A DNA stretch of 64,000 nucleotides from CAWIUB01 sp963839175 (GTDB lineage Bacteria; Actinomycetota; Actinomycetes; Mycobacteriales; Jatrophihabitantaceae). Shown here piece by piece: positions 51,814 through 60,204 of this stretch (positions within the stretch are counted from its first letter, which is position 1; each line of letters begins with the position of its first letter). The translations under genes and the position numbers were made by a program. The notes beneath the pieces are model-generated. The model made no database searches, was not told where the DNA came from, and saw only the letters and a program-made list of their open reading frames with translations. The stretch spans positions 62,001 through 126,000 of the forward strand of contig CAWIUB010000013.1 in NCBI GenBank assembly GCA_963839175.1, written 5' to 3'.

Positions 51814-53067
51814 ATGACCCTGGATGTCGAGGCGGTCCGGAAGGACTTCCCGATCCTGTCTCGCGAGGTGCACGCAGTGCCCCTGGTGTACCTCGACAGT
51901 GCGAACAGCTCGCAGAAGCCGCAGGTCGTGCTCGACACGGTCAGCGATTTCTACGCCCGGCATTACTCGAATGTGGCCCGGGCGGTGCACACGCTGGGCT
52001 CCGAGGCCACCGGCGCGTACGAGGGCGCCCGGGACAAGGTCGCCGCCTTCATGAACGCGCCGAGCCGCGACGAAGTGATCTTCACCAAGAACATCACCGA
52101 GGCGCTGAACACGCTGGCGTACGCCTTCTCCAATGCCACCACCTTCCCGGGCGCCGAGCGGTTTCGGCTCGGTCCCGGCGACGAGATCGTCGTCACCGAG
52201 ATGGAGCACCACAGCAACCTGGTCCCGTGGCAGCTGCTCGCGCAGCGCACCGGCGCGACGTTCCGCTGGCTGCCGTTGACCGATGAGGGGCGCCTGGTGC
52301 CCGAATCCATCGACGAGGTGATCAACGAGCGCACCAAGGTTGTCTCGTTCGTCTACCAGTCCAACGCACTCGGCACCATCAACCCGGTGCAGCGCATCGT
52401 GGCGCGGGCCAAGGCCGTCGGCGCGCTGTCGATCGTCGACGCGGCACAGGCCGCGCCGCACCTGCCGCTCGACGTGCAAGAACTCGGCGCTGACTTCGTG
52501 GCGTTCACCGGCCACAAGCTGTACGGGCCAACCGGGGTGGGGGTGCTGTGGGGCCGGTTCGAGCTGCTTGCCGAGCTGCCGCCGTTCCTCGGCGGCGGCG
52601 AGATGATCGAAACGGTCACCATGCAGGCCACGACCTACGCGGCGCCACCGCACCGGTTCGAGGCGGGCACGCCGATGATCGCCCAGGCGGTCGGCCTCGG
52701 CGCGGCGATCGACTACGTCACCGAGCTCGGCATGGCCGCGATTCGCGAGCACGAGAAGCAGCTGACTGCGTACGCACTGGACGGCCTGTCGACGGTCGAG
52801 GGCCTGCGCGTCATCGGGCCGGCCGGAACGGTCGACCGAGGCGCGACGATCTCCTTCACACTGTCCGGCGTGCACCCGCACGACGCAGCTCAGCTGCTCG
52901 ACGAGCAGGGCATAGCGGTGCGCGCCGGCCATCACTGCGCACGGCCGGTCTGCCTGCGCTACGGAATACCCGCGACCACCAGGGCGTCCTTCGGTGTGTA
53001 CACAACAATGGAAGAGGTCGAGGCGCTCGTGCGTGGCGTGGATCGGGTCCGGGAGGTGTTCGCATGA
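51814..53067 (+). CDS. sufS: SufS cysteine desulfurase
   Basis: The 417-residue PLP enzyme takes sulfur from cysteine. The PLP Lys is Lys235 in TGHKLYGPTG, the persulfide-forming Cys is Cys375 in RAGHHCARP, and EMEHHSNLVPW near 129-139 supplies the ring-stacking His. The fold length and order match group II desulfurases. It is 2 bases after sufC and its stop overlaps the sufU start. Confidence 0.96.
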   Translation: MTLDVEAVRKDFPILSREVHAVPLVYLDSANSSQKPQVVLDTVSDFYARHYSNVARAVHTLGSEATGAYEGARDKVAAFMNAPSRDEVIFTKNITEALNTLAYAFSNATTFPGAERFRLGPGDEIVVTEMEHHSNLVPWQLLAQRTGATFRWLPLTDEGRLVPESIDEVINERTKVVSFVYQSNALGTINPVQRIVARAKAVGALSIVDAAQAAPHLPLDVQELGADFVAFTGHKLYGPTGVGVLWGRFELLAELPPFLGGGEMIETVTMQATTYAAPPHRFEAGTPMIAQAVGLGAAIDYVTELGMAAIREHEKQLTAYALDGLSTVEGLRVIGPAGTVDRGATISFTLSGVHPHDAAQLLDEQGIAVRAGHHCARPVCLRYGIPATTRASFGVYTTMEEVEALVRGVDRVREVFA

Positions 53068-53537
53068 CGGTCGCACTCGACTCGATGTACCAGCAGATCA
53101 TCCTCGACCACTACAAGCACCCCCATCACCGGGGCCTGCCCGCCGAGTTCGACGCCGAGGTGCACCACGTCAACCCGACATGCGGCGACGAGGTCACCCT
53201 GCGGGTGTCCGTCCGCGACGGCGCGATCATCCAACTCGGGTGGGAAGGCGAAGGCTGCTCGATCAGCATGGCCGCAAGCTCAGTGATGAGCGACCTGGTG
53301 ATCGGCAAGCCCGTCGACGAGGCGTTCGACCTGAACGACAAGTTCCTCGAGCTCATGCAGTCCCAGGGCAAGGCCGAGATATCCGACGACGATGCCGCGG
53401 CGCTCGACGACGCGGTGGCGTTCGAGGGAGTTTCCAAATACCCGGCACGGATCAAGTGCGCGCTGCTGGGCTGGATGGCGATGAAGGGCGCGGTGGCCGA
53501 GGCCACCGATGCCGCCAAGACAGGAGAGGCCTCATGA
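53064..53537 (+). CDS. sufU: SufU zinc-dependent sulfur transfer protein
   Basis: The 157-residue protein accepts sulfur from SufS in Gram-positive bacteria. The zinc and persulfide ligands are Cys40 and Asp42 in NPTCGDEV, Cys65 in GEGCSISMA and Cys132 in ARIKCALLGW. The 20-residue insertion between the second and third Cys that separates SufU from IscU is present. The ATG overlaps the sufS stop in ATGA. Confidence 0.95.
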   Translation: MTVALDSMYQQIILDHYKHPHHRGLPAEFDAEVHHVNPTCGDEVTLRVSVRDGAIIQLGWEGEGCSISMAASSVMSDLVIGKPVDEAFDLNDKFLELMQSQGKAEISDDDAAALDDAVAFEGVSKYPARIKCALLGWMAMKGAVAEATDAAKTGEAS

Positions 53538-53887
53538 CCCAAATAGTCACCGTTCCGTCCCGGGACGAGGTCGAAGAGGCCATGCGCGACGTAGTCGACC
53601 CAGAGCTCGGCATCAACGTCGTCGACCTCGGCCTGATCTATGACGTGCAGATCGATCCAGGCGATTCTCCCGAGGCCAGAGTGGTCACGATCGACATGAC
53701 GCTGACCTCGGCCGCCTGCCCCCTTACCGACGTCATCGAGGACCAGGCGAACGCTGCCCTTACCGGTGGCCCCCGTCCCCTCGCGAGCGAGGTCAGGATC
53801 AACTGGGTGTGGATGCCCCCCTGGGGTCCGGAGAAGATCACCGACGAGGGACGCGAGCAGCTGCGCGCCCTCGGCTTCAACGTCTGA
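53534..53887 (+). CDS. sufT: SufT/DUF59 Fe-S cluster maturation protein
   Basis: The 117-residue protein is a MIP18/DUF59 family member. It has DVVDPELGINVVDLGLIYDV near residues 18-38, VTIDMTLTSAACPLTD near 50 with the conserved Cys, and VNWVWMPPWGPEKIT-like sequence near 88. SufT helps mature Fe-S proteins and is the last gene of the suf operon in Actinobacteria. The ATG overlaps the sufU stop. No Fe-S maturation gene follows. Confidence 0.93.
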   Translation: MTQIVTVPSRDEVEEAMRDVVDPELGINVVDLGLIYDVQIDPGDSPEARVVTIDMTLTSAACPLTDVIEDQANAALTGGPRPLASEVRINWVWMPPWGPEKITDEGREQLRALGFNV

Positions 53888-53921
53888 CCCGCACCGCAGG
53901 CTCAGTGGGCTTAGCCGAGGC

Positions 53922-54857
53922 TTAGCCGAGGTTGTTGGTGCTGAACGTGTCGCAACGGGTTGGGTCGCCGGTCTGGTAACCGGTGGTAAACCACTTCTGC
54001 CGCTGAGCCGAGCTGCCGTGCGTGAAGGCGTTCTGGTTGATCCTCCCGTTGCCCAGGTTCTGCTGGATCCAGTCGTCGCCGATCCGGCCCGCAACCTCGA
54101 CCGCGCTGGCGATGTCCTGCTGGGTGATGTTGGTGATCAGCGGCGGATTCCCGTTGGCATCGGGCTCGGTGGCGTGCCGAGCCCAGGCGCCGGCGTAGCA
54201 GTCGGCCTGCAGCTCGAGGCGTACGGATCCTGACGTCGGTCCCGTGTCGCCTTGCCGCACCTTGGCATTGGTTCCCAGCAGGTCCTGGATGTGGTGACCG
54301 TATTCGTGGGCGAGCACGTACGCGTTGACGAACGGGCCACCCGTTGCCTTGAACTCGGTCTTGATGTCGTCGTAGAAGCTCAAGTCGATGTAGACGCGCT
54401 GGTCCCCCGGGCAGTAGAACGGGCCGGATCCGCTGGAGGCTGCGCCGCAAGCCGTCTGCACTTGCCCGGTGAACCACACGGTGGGCACGGCGCGGTATCG
54501 GACGCCGAGCTTGGGGGCCTCCGAACTCCAGTATCGCTGGATGGAATCGATGTCAGCGACGACGGCGCAGTCCTGCTTGGTGTTCGCATCCGCCCCGGTC
54601 TTGCATTCCGAGGCGACTTTGGAGTTGTCGGCGATTTGCGACTGACCGCTCTGCCCCAGATTGCCCAGCACGTTCGTCAGCGCGCTGCTGCTGCCGCCGC
54701 CCCCGGCCAGACTCACGACGACCGCGATGATCACGCCGATGATGCCTAGGCCACCGCCGCCCACCGCGAGCTTGCCGCCGGTTCCGCCGAGCATCCCGCC
54801 GCCCCGCGTGTCCTGAACCTGTGAGGTGTCCAGCTGGGCGTCTTCGTTGTACTGCAT
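53922..54857 (-). CDS. Neutral zinc metallopeptidase, YpfJ family
   Basis: The 311-residue protein has a Gly-rich N-terminus, a transmembrane helix at about 36-52 and an extracellular peptidase domain with the zinc motif HEYGHH at 184-189. The third ligand is likely in RLELQADCYAG near 213, where Glu and Asp are conserved in the family. Two further Cys pairs (85/97 and 137/149) may form disulfides. Substrates are unknown. It is divergent from the ABC-F gene and converges with sufT. Confidence 0.88.
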   Translation of the reverse strand: MQYNEDAQLDTSQVQDTRGGGMLGGTGGKLAVGGGGLGIIGVIIAVVVSLAGGGGSSSALTNVLGNLGQSGQSQIADNSKVASECKTGADANTKQDCAVVADIDSIQRYWSSEAPKLGVRYRAVPTVWFTGQVQTACGAASSGSGPFYCPGDQRVYIDLSFYDDIKTEFKATGGPFVNAYVLAHEYGHHIQDLLGTNAKVRQGDTGPTSGSVRLELQADCYAGAWARHATEPDANGNPPLITNITQQDIASAVEVAGRIGDDWIQQNLGNGRINQNAFTHGSSAQRQKWFTTGYQTGDPTRCDTFSTNNLG

Positions 54858-54948
54858 GGGCCAGATCCTGCCGCGTACCTGCGTCGTCCGCTAATCGGCC
54901 GGCCGCGGGCGCGCCGGGCAAGTCGGATTATCGGGTCGACGCCCCGGC

Positions 54949-54954
54949 TACACT
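54949..54954 (+). promoter_or_regulatory. -10 element upstream of the ABC-F gene
   Basis: TACACT ends 7 bases before ATG 54962, so transcription should begin at or next to that codon. GGATTA at 54925-54930 is a poor -35 at 18 bases. The ABC-F start lies about 75 bases downstream. Confidence 0.45.
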
Positions 54955-54961
54955 CAGTGGC

Positions 54962-54985
54962 ATGCATCGACTCCTGATTGGGTGA
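54962..54985 (+). CDS. Possible leaderless 7-residue upstream ORF (MHRLLIG)
   Basis: The first codon of the presumed transcript opens an ORF of seven codons, MHRLLIG, which ends 51 bases before the ABC-F start. GACGGG (54984-54989), overlapping its stop codon, can pair with CCCGTC (55004-55009), 16 bases before the ribosome site GGGAG of the ABC-F gene. Short upstream ORFs that stall on ribosome-targeting drugs control many ABC-F genes, so this could be an attenuator. Confidence 0.4.
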   Translation: MHRLLIG

Positions 54986-55036
54986 CGGGCGCCTCGCACA
55001 CCACCCGTCTGTCCGAAACCGATCAGGGAGAGCGTT

Positions 55037-56650
55037 GTGATCACTGCTTCTGGCCTCGAGCTGCGCGCTGGTCCGCGCATTCTGCTCGAGCCAACGACGC
55101 TGCGTATCCAGCCGGGCGACCGCATCGGCCTCGTCGGTCGCAACGGCGCCGGCAAGACGACGTCGCTGCGGGTGCTCGCCGGCGAGTCGGCACCGCACGG
55201 TGGCGAGGTCGACCGCCGCGGGGCAGTGGGCTACCTGCCCCAGGACCCCCGCACCGGCGACCTGGAGATCACGGCCCGCGATCGCGTGCTGTCGGCTCGC
55301 GGCCTGGATCAGCTGGTCACCGAAATTGCTAAGGTGCAGGTCCAGCTCGCCGAAACGCCGGAGGACGACGCTCTCGTGCGCCGCTACGGCCGCCTCGAGG
55401 ACCGGTTCGCCGCGCTGGGCGGATACGCCGCCGAGAGCGAAGCGGCCCGGATCTGCGCCAACCTCGGTCTGCCCGACCGCGTGCTGGGCCAGACCCTGGC
55501 GACGCTATCCGGTGGGCAGCGCCGGCGCGTCGAGCTTGCCCGGATTCTGTTTCGCGACACGGGCGAGCCGAGCACGCTGCTGCTGGACGAGCCCACCAAC
55601 CACCTCGACGCCGACTCGATCGGGTGGCTGCGGGACTTCCTCCGGCAGCACAGCGGCGGACTCGTCGTGATAAGCCACGACGTCGAGCTGCTCGACGTGG
55701 TCGTCAACAAGGTCTGGTACCTGGACGCGAACCGCGCGAGCCTGGATATCTACAACGTCGGCTGGAAGACCTACCTGCAGCAACGAGAGACCGACGAACG
55801 GCGGCGTCACCGCGAACGGGTCAACGCCGAGCGGAAGATCGAGGCGTTGCGCAGCCAGGCCGACAAGATGCGCGCTAAGGCCACGAAGGCCCGGGCGGCG
55901 CACCAAATGGATCGCCGCGCGGCACATCTGGCAGCCGGTATTGCCGAGGTTCGCAGATCCGACAAGGTCGCCCGCCTGCGGTTCCCCACGCCCGCCTCGT
56001 GCGGGCGCACTCCGCTCACCGCCTCGGGGCTGTCCAAGTCCTACGGTTCGCTTGAGGTGTTCACCGACGTCGACCTCGCGGTCGACCGCGGCGCCCGAGT
56101 GGTCGTGCTCGGGCTCAACGGCGCGGGCAAGACCACCCTGCTCCGGCTGCTCAATGGCCTCGAGCCATCTGACACCGGCGAGGTCGTGGCGGGCCACGGA
56201 CTGCGGCTCGGTTACTACGCGCAGGAACACGAAACTCTGGATCACGACCGAACGGTCCTGGAGAACATGCGCAGCGCGGCGTCGACGAGCGCCGGCGCTC
56301 TGACAGACACCGAGCTGCGCAAGATCCTGGGCGCGTTCCTGTTCTCCGGGGACGACGTCGAGAAGCCGGCGGGCGTCCTGTCTGGCGGGGAGAAGACCCG
56401 GCTGGCGCTGGCCACGCTCGTCACCAGCGCGGCCAATGTGCTGCTGCTGGACGAACCCACTAACAACCTCGACCCGGTGAGTCGCGGCCAGGTGCTCGAC
56501 GCGCTGCGCACGTACGCGGGTGCAATCGTCCTGGTGACGCACGACGAGGGTGCCGTCGAGGCGCTGAACCCGGAGAAAGTGATCTTGCTGCCCGATGGCG
56601 TCGAGGATAGCTGGAGCACGCAGCTGGCCGACCTGATCGCGCTTGCCTGA
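55037..56650 (+). CDS. ABC-F family ATPase (Rv1473-like)
   Basis: The 537-residue protein has two ABC ATPase domains and no membrane segments. Walker A motifs are GLVGRNGAGKTTS near 33 and VLGLNGAGKTTLL near 358, signatures LSGGQRRRVELAR near 158 and LSGGEKTRLALA near 451, and Walker B LLLDEPTNHLD and LLLDEPTNNLD. A charged linker at about 240-310 corresponds to the P-site tRNA-interaction motif. ABC-F proteins act on the ribosome, either as translation factors or as protection proteins against macrolides or lincosamides. The M. tuberculosis neighbour in this position, Rv1473, is in the latter group. Confidence 0.9.
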   Translation: MITASGLELRAGPRILLEPTTLRIQPGDRIGLVGRNGAGKTTSLRVLAGESAPHGGEVDRRGAVGYLPQDPRTGDLEITARDRVLSARGLDQLVTEIAKVQVQLAETPEDDALVRRYGRLEDRFAALGGYAAESEAARICANLGLPDRVLGQTLATLSGGQRRRVELARILFRDTGEPSTLLLDEPTNHLDADSIGWLRDFLRQHSGGLVVISHDVELLDVVVNKVWYLDANRASLDIYNVGWKTYLQQRETDERRRHRERVNAERKIEALRSQADKMRAKATKARAAHQMDRRAAHLAAGIAEVRRSDKVARLRFPTPASCGRTPLTASGLSKSYGSLEVFTDVDLAVDRGARVVVLGLNGAGKTTLLRLLNGLEPSDTGEVVAGHGLRLGYYAQEHETLDHDRTVLENMRSAASTSAGALTDTELRKILGAFLFSGDDVEKPAGVLSGGEKTRLALATLVTSAANVLLLDEPTNNLDPVSRGQVLDALRTYAGAIVLVTHDEGAVEALNPEKVILLPDGVEDSWSTQLADLIALA

Positions 56651-56677
56651 CGCTGCCGAGCAAGCCCGCCGAGCTTT

Positions 56678-56727
56678 GATCTTGCGGACGAGAGATTGCG
56701 CTGATATCAAGATCTCGGCTGTACATT
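56678..56727. promoter_or_regulatory. Inverted repeat and -10 in the ABC-F/HTH spacer
   Basis: GATCTTG at 56678-56684 and CAAGATC at 56708-56714 form a 7-base inverted repeat 23 bases apart, followed by TACATT at 56722-56727, a possible -10 for the small HTH gene. A terminator for the ABC-F gene is also possible, but the U-run is lacking. Confidence 0.3.
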
Positions 56728-56802
56728 TTCGAGGGCCCGCCGTGGTGGCGGACCACGCAGTGGCACCTAGTGTCTCGGCGCACCGTTCCGGAGGGACCGG
56801 CC

Positions 56803-57018
56803 ATGGCTGCACTCAAGAAGGGCGCCCGAATCACCGGCGCCGAACGCACCAAACTCGCCGCCGACCTGCGCAAGCAGTACGACAAAGGTCGCAGCATCCG
56901 CGAACTCGCGGACGGCAGCGGCCGCTCGTACGGCTTCGTGCACCGCGTGCTCTCCGAGTCCGGGGCCACATTGCGCGGACGTGGGGGCGCCACCCGCGCC
57001 AAGCGCAAGGGCAAGTAG
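56803..57018 (+). CDS. Small helix-turn-helix protein, Rv1473A-like
   Basis: The 71-residue basic protein has a resolvase-like HTH, LAADLRKQYDKGRSIRELADGSGRSYGFVHRVL, in which IRELADGSGRSYGFVHRVL is the two-helix unit. The C-terminal tail RGGATRAKRKGK is strongly basic. This small protein is widespread in Actinobacteria next to an ABC-F gene, as in M. tuberculosis Rv1473-Rv1473A. ATG 56803 with GGAGGGA upstream is preferred over an earlier in-frame start. Its target is unknown. Confidence 0.8.
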   Translation: MAALKKGARITGAERTKLAADLRKQYDKGRSIRELADGSGRSYGFVHRVLSESGATLRGRGGATRAKRKGK

Positions 57019-57029
57019 CGCTGGCTGCA

Positions 57030-57821
57030 GTGAGCCTGCCCGTCCCGGACGGGGCGGGGGTGCGGGCCGAGATCGCCGATGCCTTAGCCACCGTCACGCT
57101 AGACCGTCCGGACCGGCTGAACGCGCAGGATCCGCGCACCTGGACGGCGCTTGCCGAGATCAGCACCCGGCTGCCCGGAACTGTGCGCGTGGTGGTCGTC
57201 CGTGGGGAGGGCCGGGCGTTCTCCACCGGTCTGGATCGGGCCGCCTTCGCCCCGTCCGCCGATGGCACGCCCGCGGCGCTCGCCTCCCTCGCTGCGTTGA
57301 GCCCCGCGCAGGCCAGCGAGCAGATTGCCCAATACCAGCGCGCATTCGGCTGGCTGGCCGAGCCCGCTATCGTCAGCATCGCCGCGGTGCACGGGCACGC
57401 GATCGGCGCCGGATTCCAGTTGGCCCTCGCCTGCGACCTGCGGCTGGTGGCCGACGACGCCCAGTTCACCATGGCTGAACCGAGCCTGGGTCTGGTACCA
57501 GATCTGGGCGGCACCAAACGCCTGGTCGAGCTGGTGGGCTACTCCCGGGCCGCGGAGATCTGCCTCACCGGACGGCGGGTGGCCGCCGAGGAGGCGTATC
57601 GCATCGGGCTGGCATCGATGATTGCCCCGCTGGCGGAACTCGGCTCGGTCGTCGACGCGACCGTTGCGGCGCTGCTCGCCGCGCCCCGTGACGCCCTCGC
57701 CGAGACCAAGGCGCTGCTGCTGGCCGCGTCCGGGCGCAGCCAGGCCGATCAGGAAGCCGCCGAGCGGGAGGCGCAGTATCGGCGGCTGCGCGATCTGGCT
57801 GGGTTGTTCGCCGAGCATTAG
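57030..57821 (+). CDS. Enoyl-CoA hydratase/isomerase family protein
   Basis: The 263-residue crotonase-fold protein has the CoA-binding and oxyanion loops ATVTLDRPDRLNAQD near 23, VVRGEGRAFSTGLDRAAF near 53-70 and AAVHGHAIGAGFQLALACDLRLVADDAQF near 113-141. At positions of the two catalytic Glu residues of hydratases are Gly-His and Glu143-Pro, so activity as a hydratase is plausible but isomerase or other chemistry is possible. GTG 57030 follows the HTH gene after 11 bases. The substrate is unknown. Confidence 0.85.
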   Translation: MSLPVPDGAGVRAEIADALATVTLDRPDRLNAQDPRTWTALAEISTRLPGTVRVVVVRGEGRAFSTGLDRAAFAPSADGTPAALASLAALSPAQASEQIAQYQRAFGWLAEPAIVSIAAVHGHAIGAGFQLALACDLRLVADDAQFTMAEPSLGLVPDLGGTKRLVELVGYSRAAEICLTGRRVAAEEAYRIGLASMIAPLAELGSVVDATVAALLAAPRDALAETKALLLAASGRSQADQEAAEREAQYRRLRDLAGLFAEH

Positions 57822-57838
57822 CCCTTAGTCTTCCCAAC

Positions 57839-57882
57839 TTGTTCGACGTCCGGCCGGCTCGGGCCCGCCCAAAATCGAACAA
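57839..57882. promoter_or_regulatory. Inverted repeat, terminator or operator
   Basis: TTGTTCGA (57839-57846) and TCGAACAA (57875-57882) are perfect 8-base inverted repeats 28 bases apart, just after the enoyl-CoA hydratase stop. The loop is too long for a normal intrinsic terminator, so a protein-binding site is also possible. Confidence 0.3.
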
Positions 57883-57905
57883 CAGAGGTGGCGGGCGGGG
57901 ATTAG

Positions 57906-57919
57906 ATGTAACCATGTAA
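57906..57919. promoter_or_regulatory. ATGTAA direct repeat upstream of the ABC exporter
   Basis: ATGTAA occurs at 57906-57911 and again at 57914-57919, 27 bases before the exporter start. AT-rich repeats of this kind often bind PadR or MarR regulators of drug exporters, but no regulator gene is adjacent. Confidence 0.4.
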
Positions 57920-57946
57920 TCGTTCGAGAGTGCGGAGGTGGTGCTG

Positions 57947-59851
57947 ATGTCGATGCACTCCATGAACATGATGCGGTTCAGCCGGTCGATGCGGCACGGT
58001 GACGCGTCCGTGCTGGACCGGCAGCTCCCGCCCGGCACCTGGAAGCGCGTGCTGAGCTTCGCGCGTCCCTACCGCATGGACCTTGCAGTCTTCCTGCTGA
58101 TCGTCGTCTTCGACGCGTTGATCGGCGTTCTGACACCCGTGCTGGCCGGCCGGGTCGTCAACGAGATCACCCGGCACGGCGAGGTGCGGGTCGTTGTCAA
58201 GATCGCGATCGTCATAGCGGCGCTCGCCGTGGTAGACGCGGCACTGTCCTTCGTGCAGCGCTGGTACTCCGCCCGCATCGGCGAAGGCCTGATCTATGAC
58301 ATGCGCACGTCGGTGTTCGACCACGTGCAACGCATGCCACTCGCCTTCTTCACCCGCACCCAGACGGGCGCGCTGGTGAGCCGGCTAAACAACGACGTCC
58401 TCGGCGCCCAGCAGGCGTTCACCTCGACCCTGTCCGGTCTGGTCTCCAACGTGGTGAGCCTCGTGCTGACGGCGGGAGTGATGTTCTCGCTGTCCTGGCA
58501 GATCACCGCTTTGGCGCTGGTCATGCTGCCCCTGTTCGTGCTGCCCGCCCGCCGGATCGGTACCCGGCTGCAGAGCATCACCCGTGAGTCCTACAACCTG
58601 AACGCCTCGATGAACTCGACGATGACCGAACGGTTCAACGTGGCCGGCGCGCTGCTCGTCAAACTGTTCGGCCGGCCGTCCGACGAGGACCTGTCGTTCC
58701 GCAGCCGTGCGGCGCGTGTCCGCGACATCGGTGTCACCTCGGCGATGTACTCGCGCGCCTTCTTCGTGGCGCTCTCTTTGGTGGCGGCGCTCGCCCAGGC
58801 GCTCGTCTACGGCCTCGGCGGGTACTTCGCGCTGACGGGCGCGCTCGACGCCGGCACGGTGGTGACGCTGGCGCTGCTGCTGACCCGGCTCTACGGTCCG
58901 CTCACCTCGCTGTCCAACGCCCGGGTCGACGTGATGAGTGCGCTCGTCAGCTTCGACCGGGTCTTCGAGGTCCTCGACCTGCAACCGATGATCGCAGACG
59001 CGCCGGATGCGGTCGAACTGCCAAAAGACTCGCGCACGATCGAGTTCGCCGACGTGCGTTTCTCCTATCCGACCGCATCCGAGGTCTCGCTCGCCTCGCT
59101 CGAGGACGTCGCCCGGCTCGACAGCACGTCGGCGCAGGAAGTGCTGCGCGGCATTTCCTTCCGCGCCGATGCGGGGCAGCTGGTCGCGCTCGTCGGCCCG
59201 TCCGGCGCTGGCAAGACCACGATCAGCCAGCTGGTGGCCCGCATGTACGACGTGCGTTCCGGGCAGGTGCTCGTCGGCGGACGGGACGTGCGCGAGGTTA
59301 CACAACAGTCGCTGCGCGACCGGGTCGGCGTGGTCAGCCAGGACGCGCACATGTTCCACGACACGATCCGCGGCAATCTGGCCTATGCGAAACCGACAGC
59401 CACCGACGACGAGTTGTGGGCGGCCATCGAGGCGGCGCATATCGCCGACCTGGTTCGCTCGCTCCCAGATGGCTTGGACACTGTCGTGGGCGATCGCGGT
59501 TACCGGCTTTCCGGTGGCGAGAAGCAGCGCCTGGCGATCGCCCGGCTGCTGCTGAAGGCACCGAAGATCGTGATCCTCGACGAGGCAACGGCCCACCTGG
59601 ACGGCGAGAGCGAGGTGGCAGTACAGCAGGCGCTCGCTCAGGCGCTCGCCGGCCGCACCTCGCTGGTCATCGCCCACCGGCTGTCGACGGTGCTCGACGC
59701 CGACCAGATCCTGGTGGTGGATGCCGGCCGCATCGTCGAGCGTGGCACACATGCGCAGCTGCTGGAACGCGACGGCCTGTATGCCGACCTCTACCGCACC
59801 CAGTTCGAGAAGCAAGCCACCAGCTCTCCGATGCCGGCTGCCCTTGGGTGA
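57947..59851 (+). CDS. ABC exporter (fused permease and ATPase)
   Basis: The 634-residue half-transporter has six transmembrane helices in residues about 45-335 and an ATPase domain at about 360-610. Walker A is LVGPSGAGKTTIS near 420, the signature LSGGEKQRLAIAR near 522 and Walker B KIVILDEATAHLD near 540. It should work as a homodimer in the MsbA/LmrA style. A 25-residue insertion rich in Ser and Ala lies in the ATPase domain before LRGISFRADAG. ATG 57947 has GGAGG 8 bases upstream. The substrate is unknown. Confidence 0.92.
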   Translation: MSMHSMNMMRFSRSMRHGDASVLDRQLPPGTWKRVLSFARPYRMDLAVFLLIVVFDALIGVLTPVLAGRVVNEITRHGEVRVVVKIAIVIAALAVVDAALSFVQRWYSARIGEGLIYDMRTSVFDHVQRMPLAFFTRTQTGALVSRLNNDVLGAQQAFTSTLSGLVSNVVSLVLTAGVMFSLSWQITALALVMLPLFVLPARRIGTRLQSITRESYNLNASMNSTMTERFNVAGALLVKLFGRPSDEDLSFRSRAARVRDIGVTSAMYSRAFFVALSLVAALAQALVYGLGGYFALTGALDAGTVVTLALLLTRLYGPLTSLSNARVDVMSALVSFDRVFEVLDLQPMIADAPDAVELPKDSRTIEFADVRFSYPTASEVSLASLEDVARLDSTSAQEVLRGISFRADAGQLVALVGPSGAGKTTISQLVARMYDVRSGQVLVGGRDVREVTQQSLRDRVGVVSQDAHMFHDTIRGNLAYAKPTATDDELWAAIEAAHIADLVRSLPDGLDTVVGDRGYRLSGGEKQRLAIARLLLKAPKIVILDEATAHLDGESEVAVQQALAQALAGRTSLVIAHRLSTVLDADQILVVDAGRIVERGTHAQLLERDGLYADLYRTQFEKQATSSPMPAALG

Positions 59852-59932
59852 CCACCTGCGTGGGTACTCGTGATCCAACCGGAGCTCACCCTCCCGCCCG
59901 GTTGGGCATCCGCTAGGGAACGATCGACAGCC

Positions 59933-59952
59933 GATAGCAGAAGTGCTACCTT
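59933..59952 (+). promoter_or_regulatory. Operator and leaderless promoter of the Phd/PIN locus
   Basis: GATAGCA-GAAG-TGCTACC (59933-59950) is an inverted repeat with 6 of 7 paired positions. The -10 hexamer TACCTT (59947-59952) overlaps it and ends 6 bases before the antitoxin GTG. This is the expected layout for autorepression of a toxin-antitoxin operon. Confidence 0.6.
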
Positions 59953-59958
59953 TGCCGC

Positions 59959-60204
59959 GTGACTACTATCCCGCAGAAGGAACTGCGCAACCAGGTCGGC
60001 GAGGTGCTGCGCCGCGTCGAGGCCGGAGAGATGCTCACCGTGACCGTGGCGGGCCGTCCGGTGGCTGAGCTTCACCCGGTGGGCCGCCATCGCTGGGTCG
60101 GCGGAGTTGCCCTGGCGAAGGTGTGGCACGGCCCGGCCCCGCGTGGGCTCGATGACGATCTGGCCCGGCTTGGTGCTGGCCTGGTCGATCCGTTCGACGC
60201 ATGA
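59959..60204 (+). CDS. Phd/YefM-type antitoxin
   Basis: The 81-residue protein begins MTTIPQKELRNQVGEVLRRVEAGEMLTVTVAGRPVAELHPV-type sequence; the segments QKELRNQVGEVLRRVEAGE and VTVAGRPVAEL form the Phd/YefM DNA-binding domain. The C-terminal 40 residues should bind the toxin. The leaderless GTG start fits the promoter. It overlaps the PIN gene by 4 bases. Confidence 0.9.
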   Translation: MTTIPQKELRNQVGEVLRRVEAGEMLTVTVAGRPVAELHPVGRHRWVGGVALAKVWHGPAPRGLDDDLARLGAGLVDPFDA

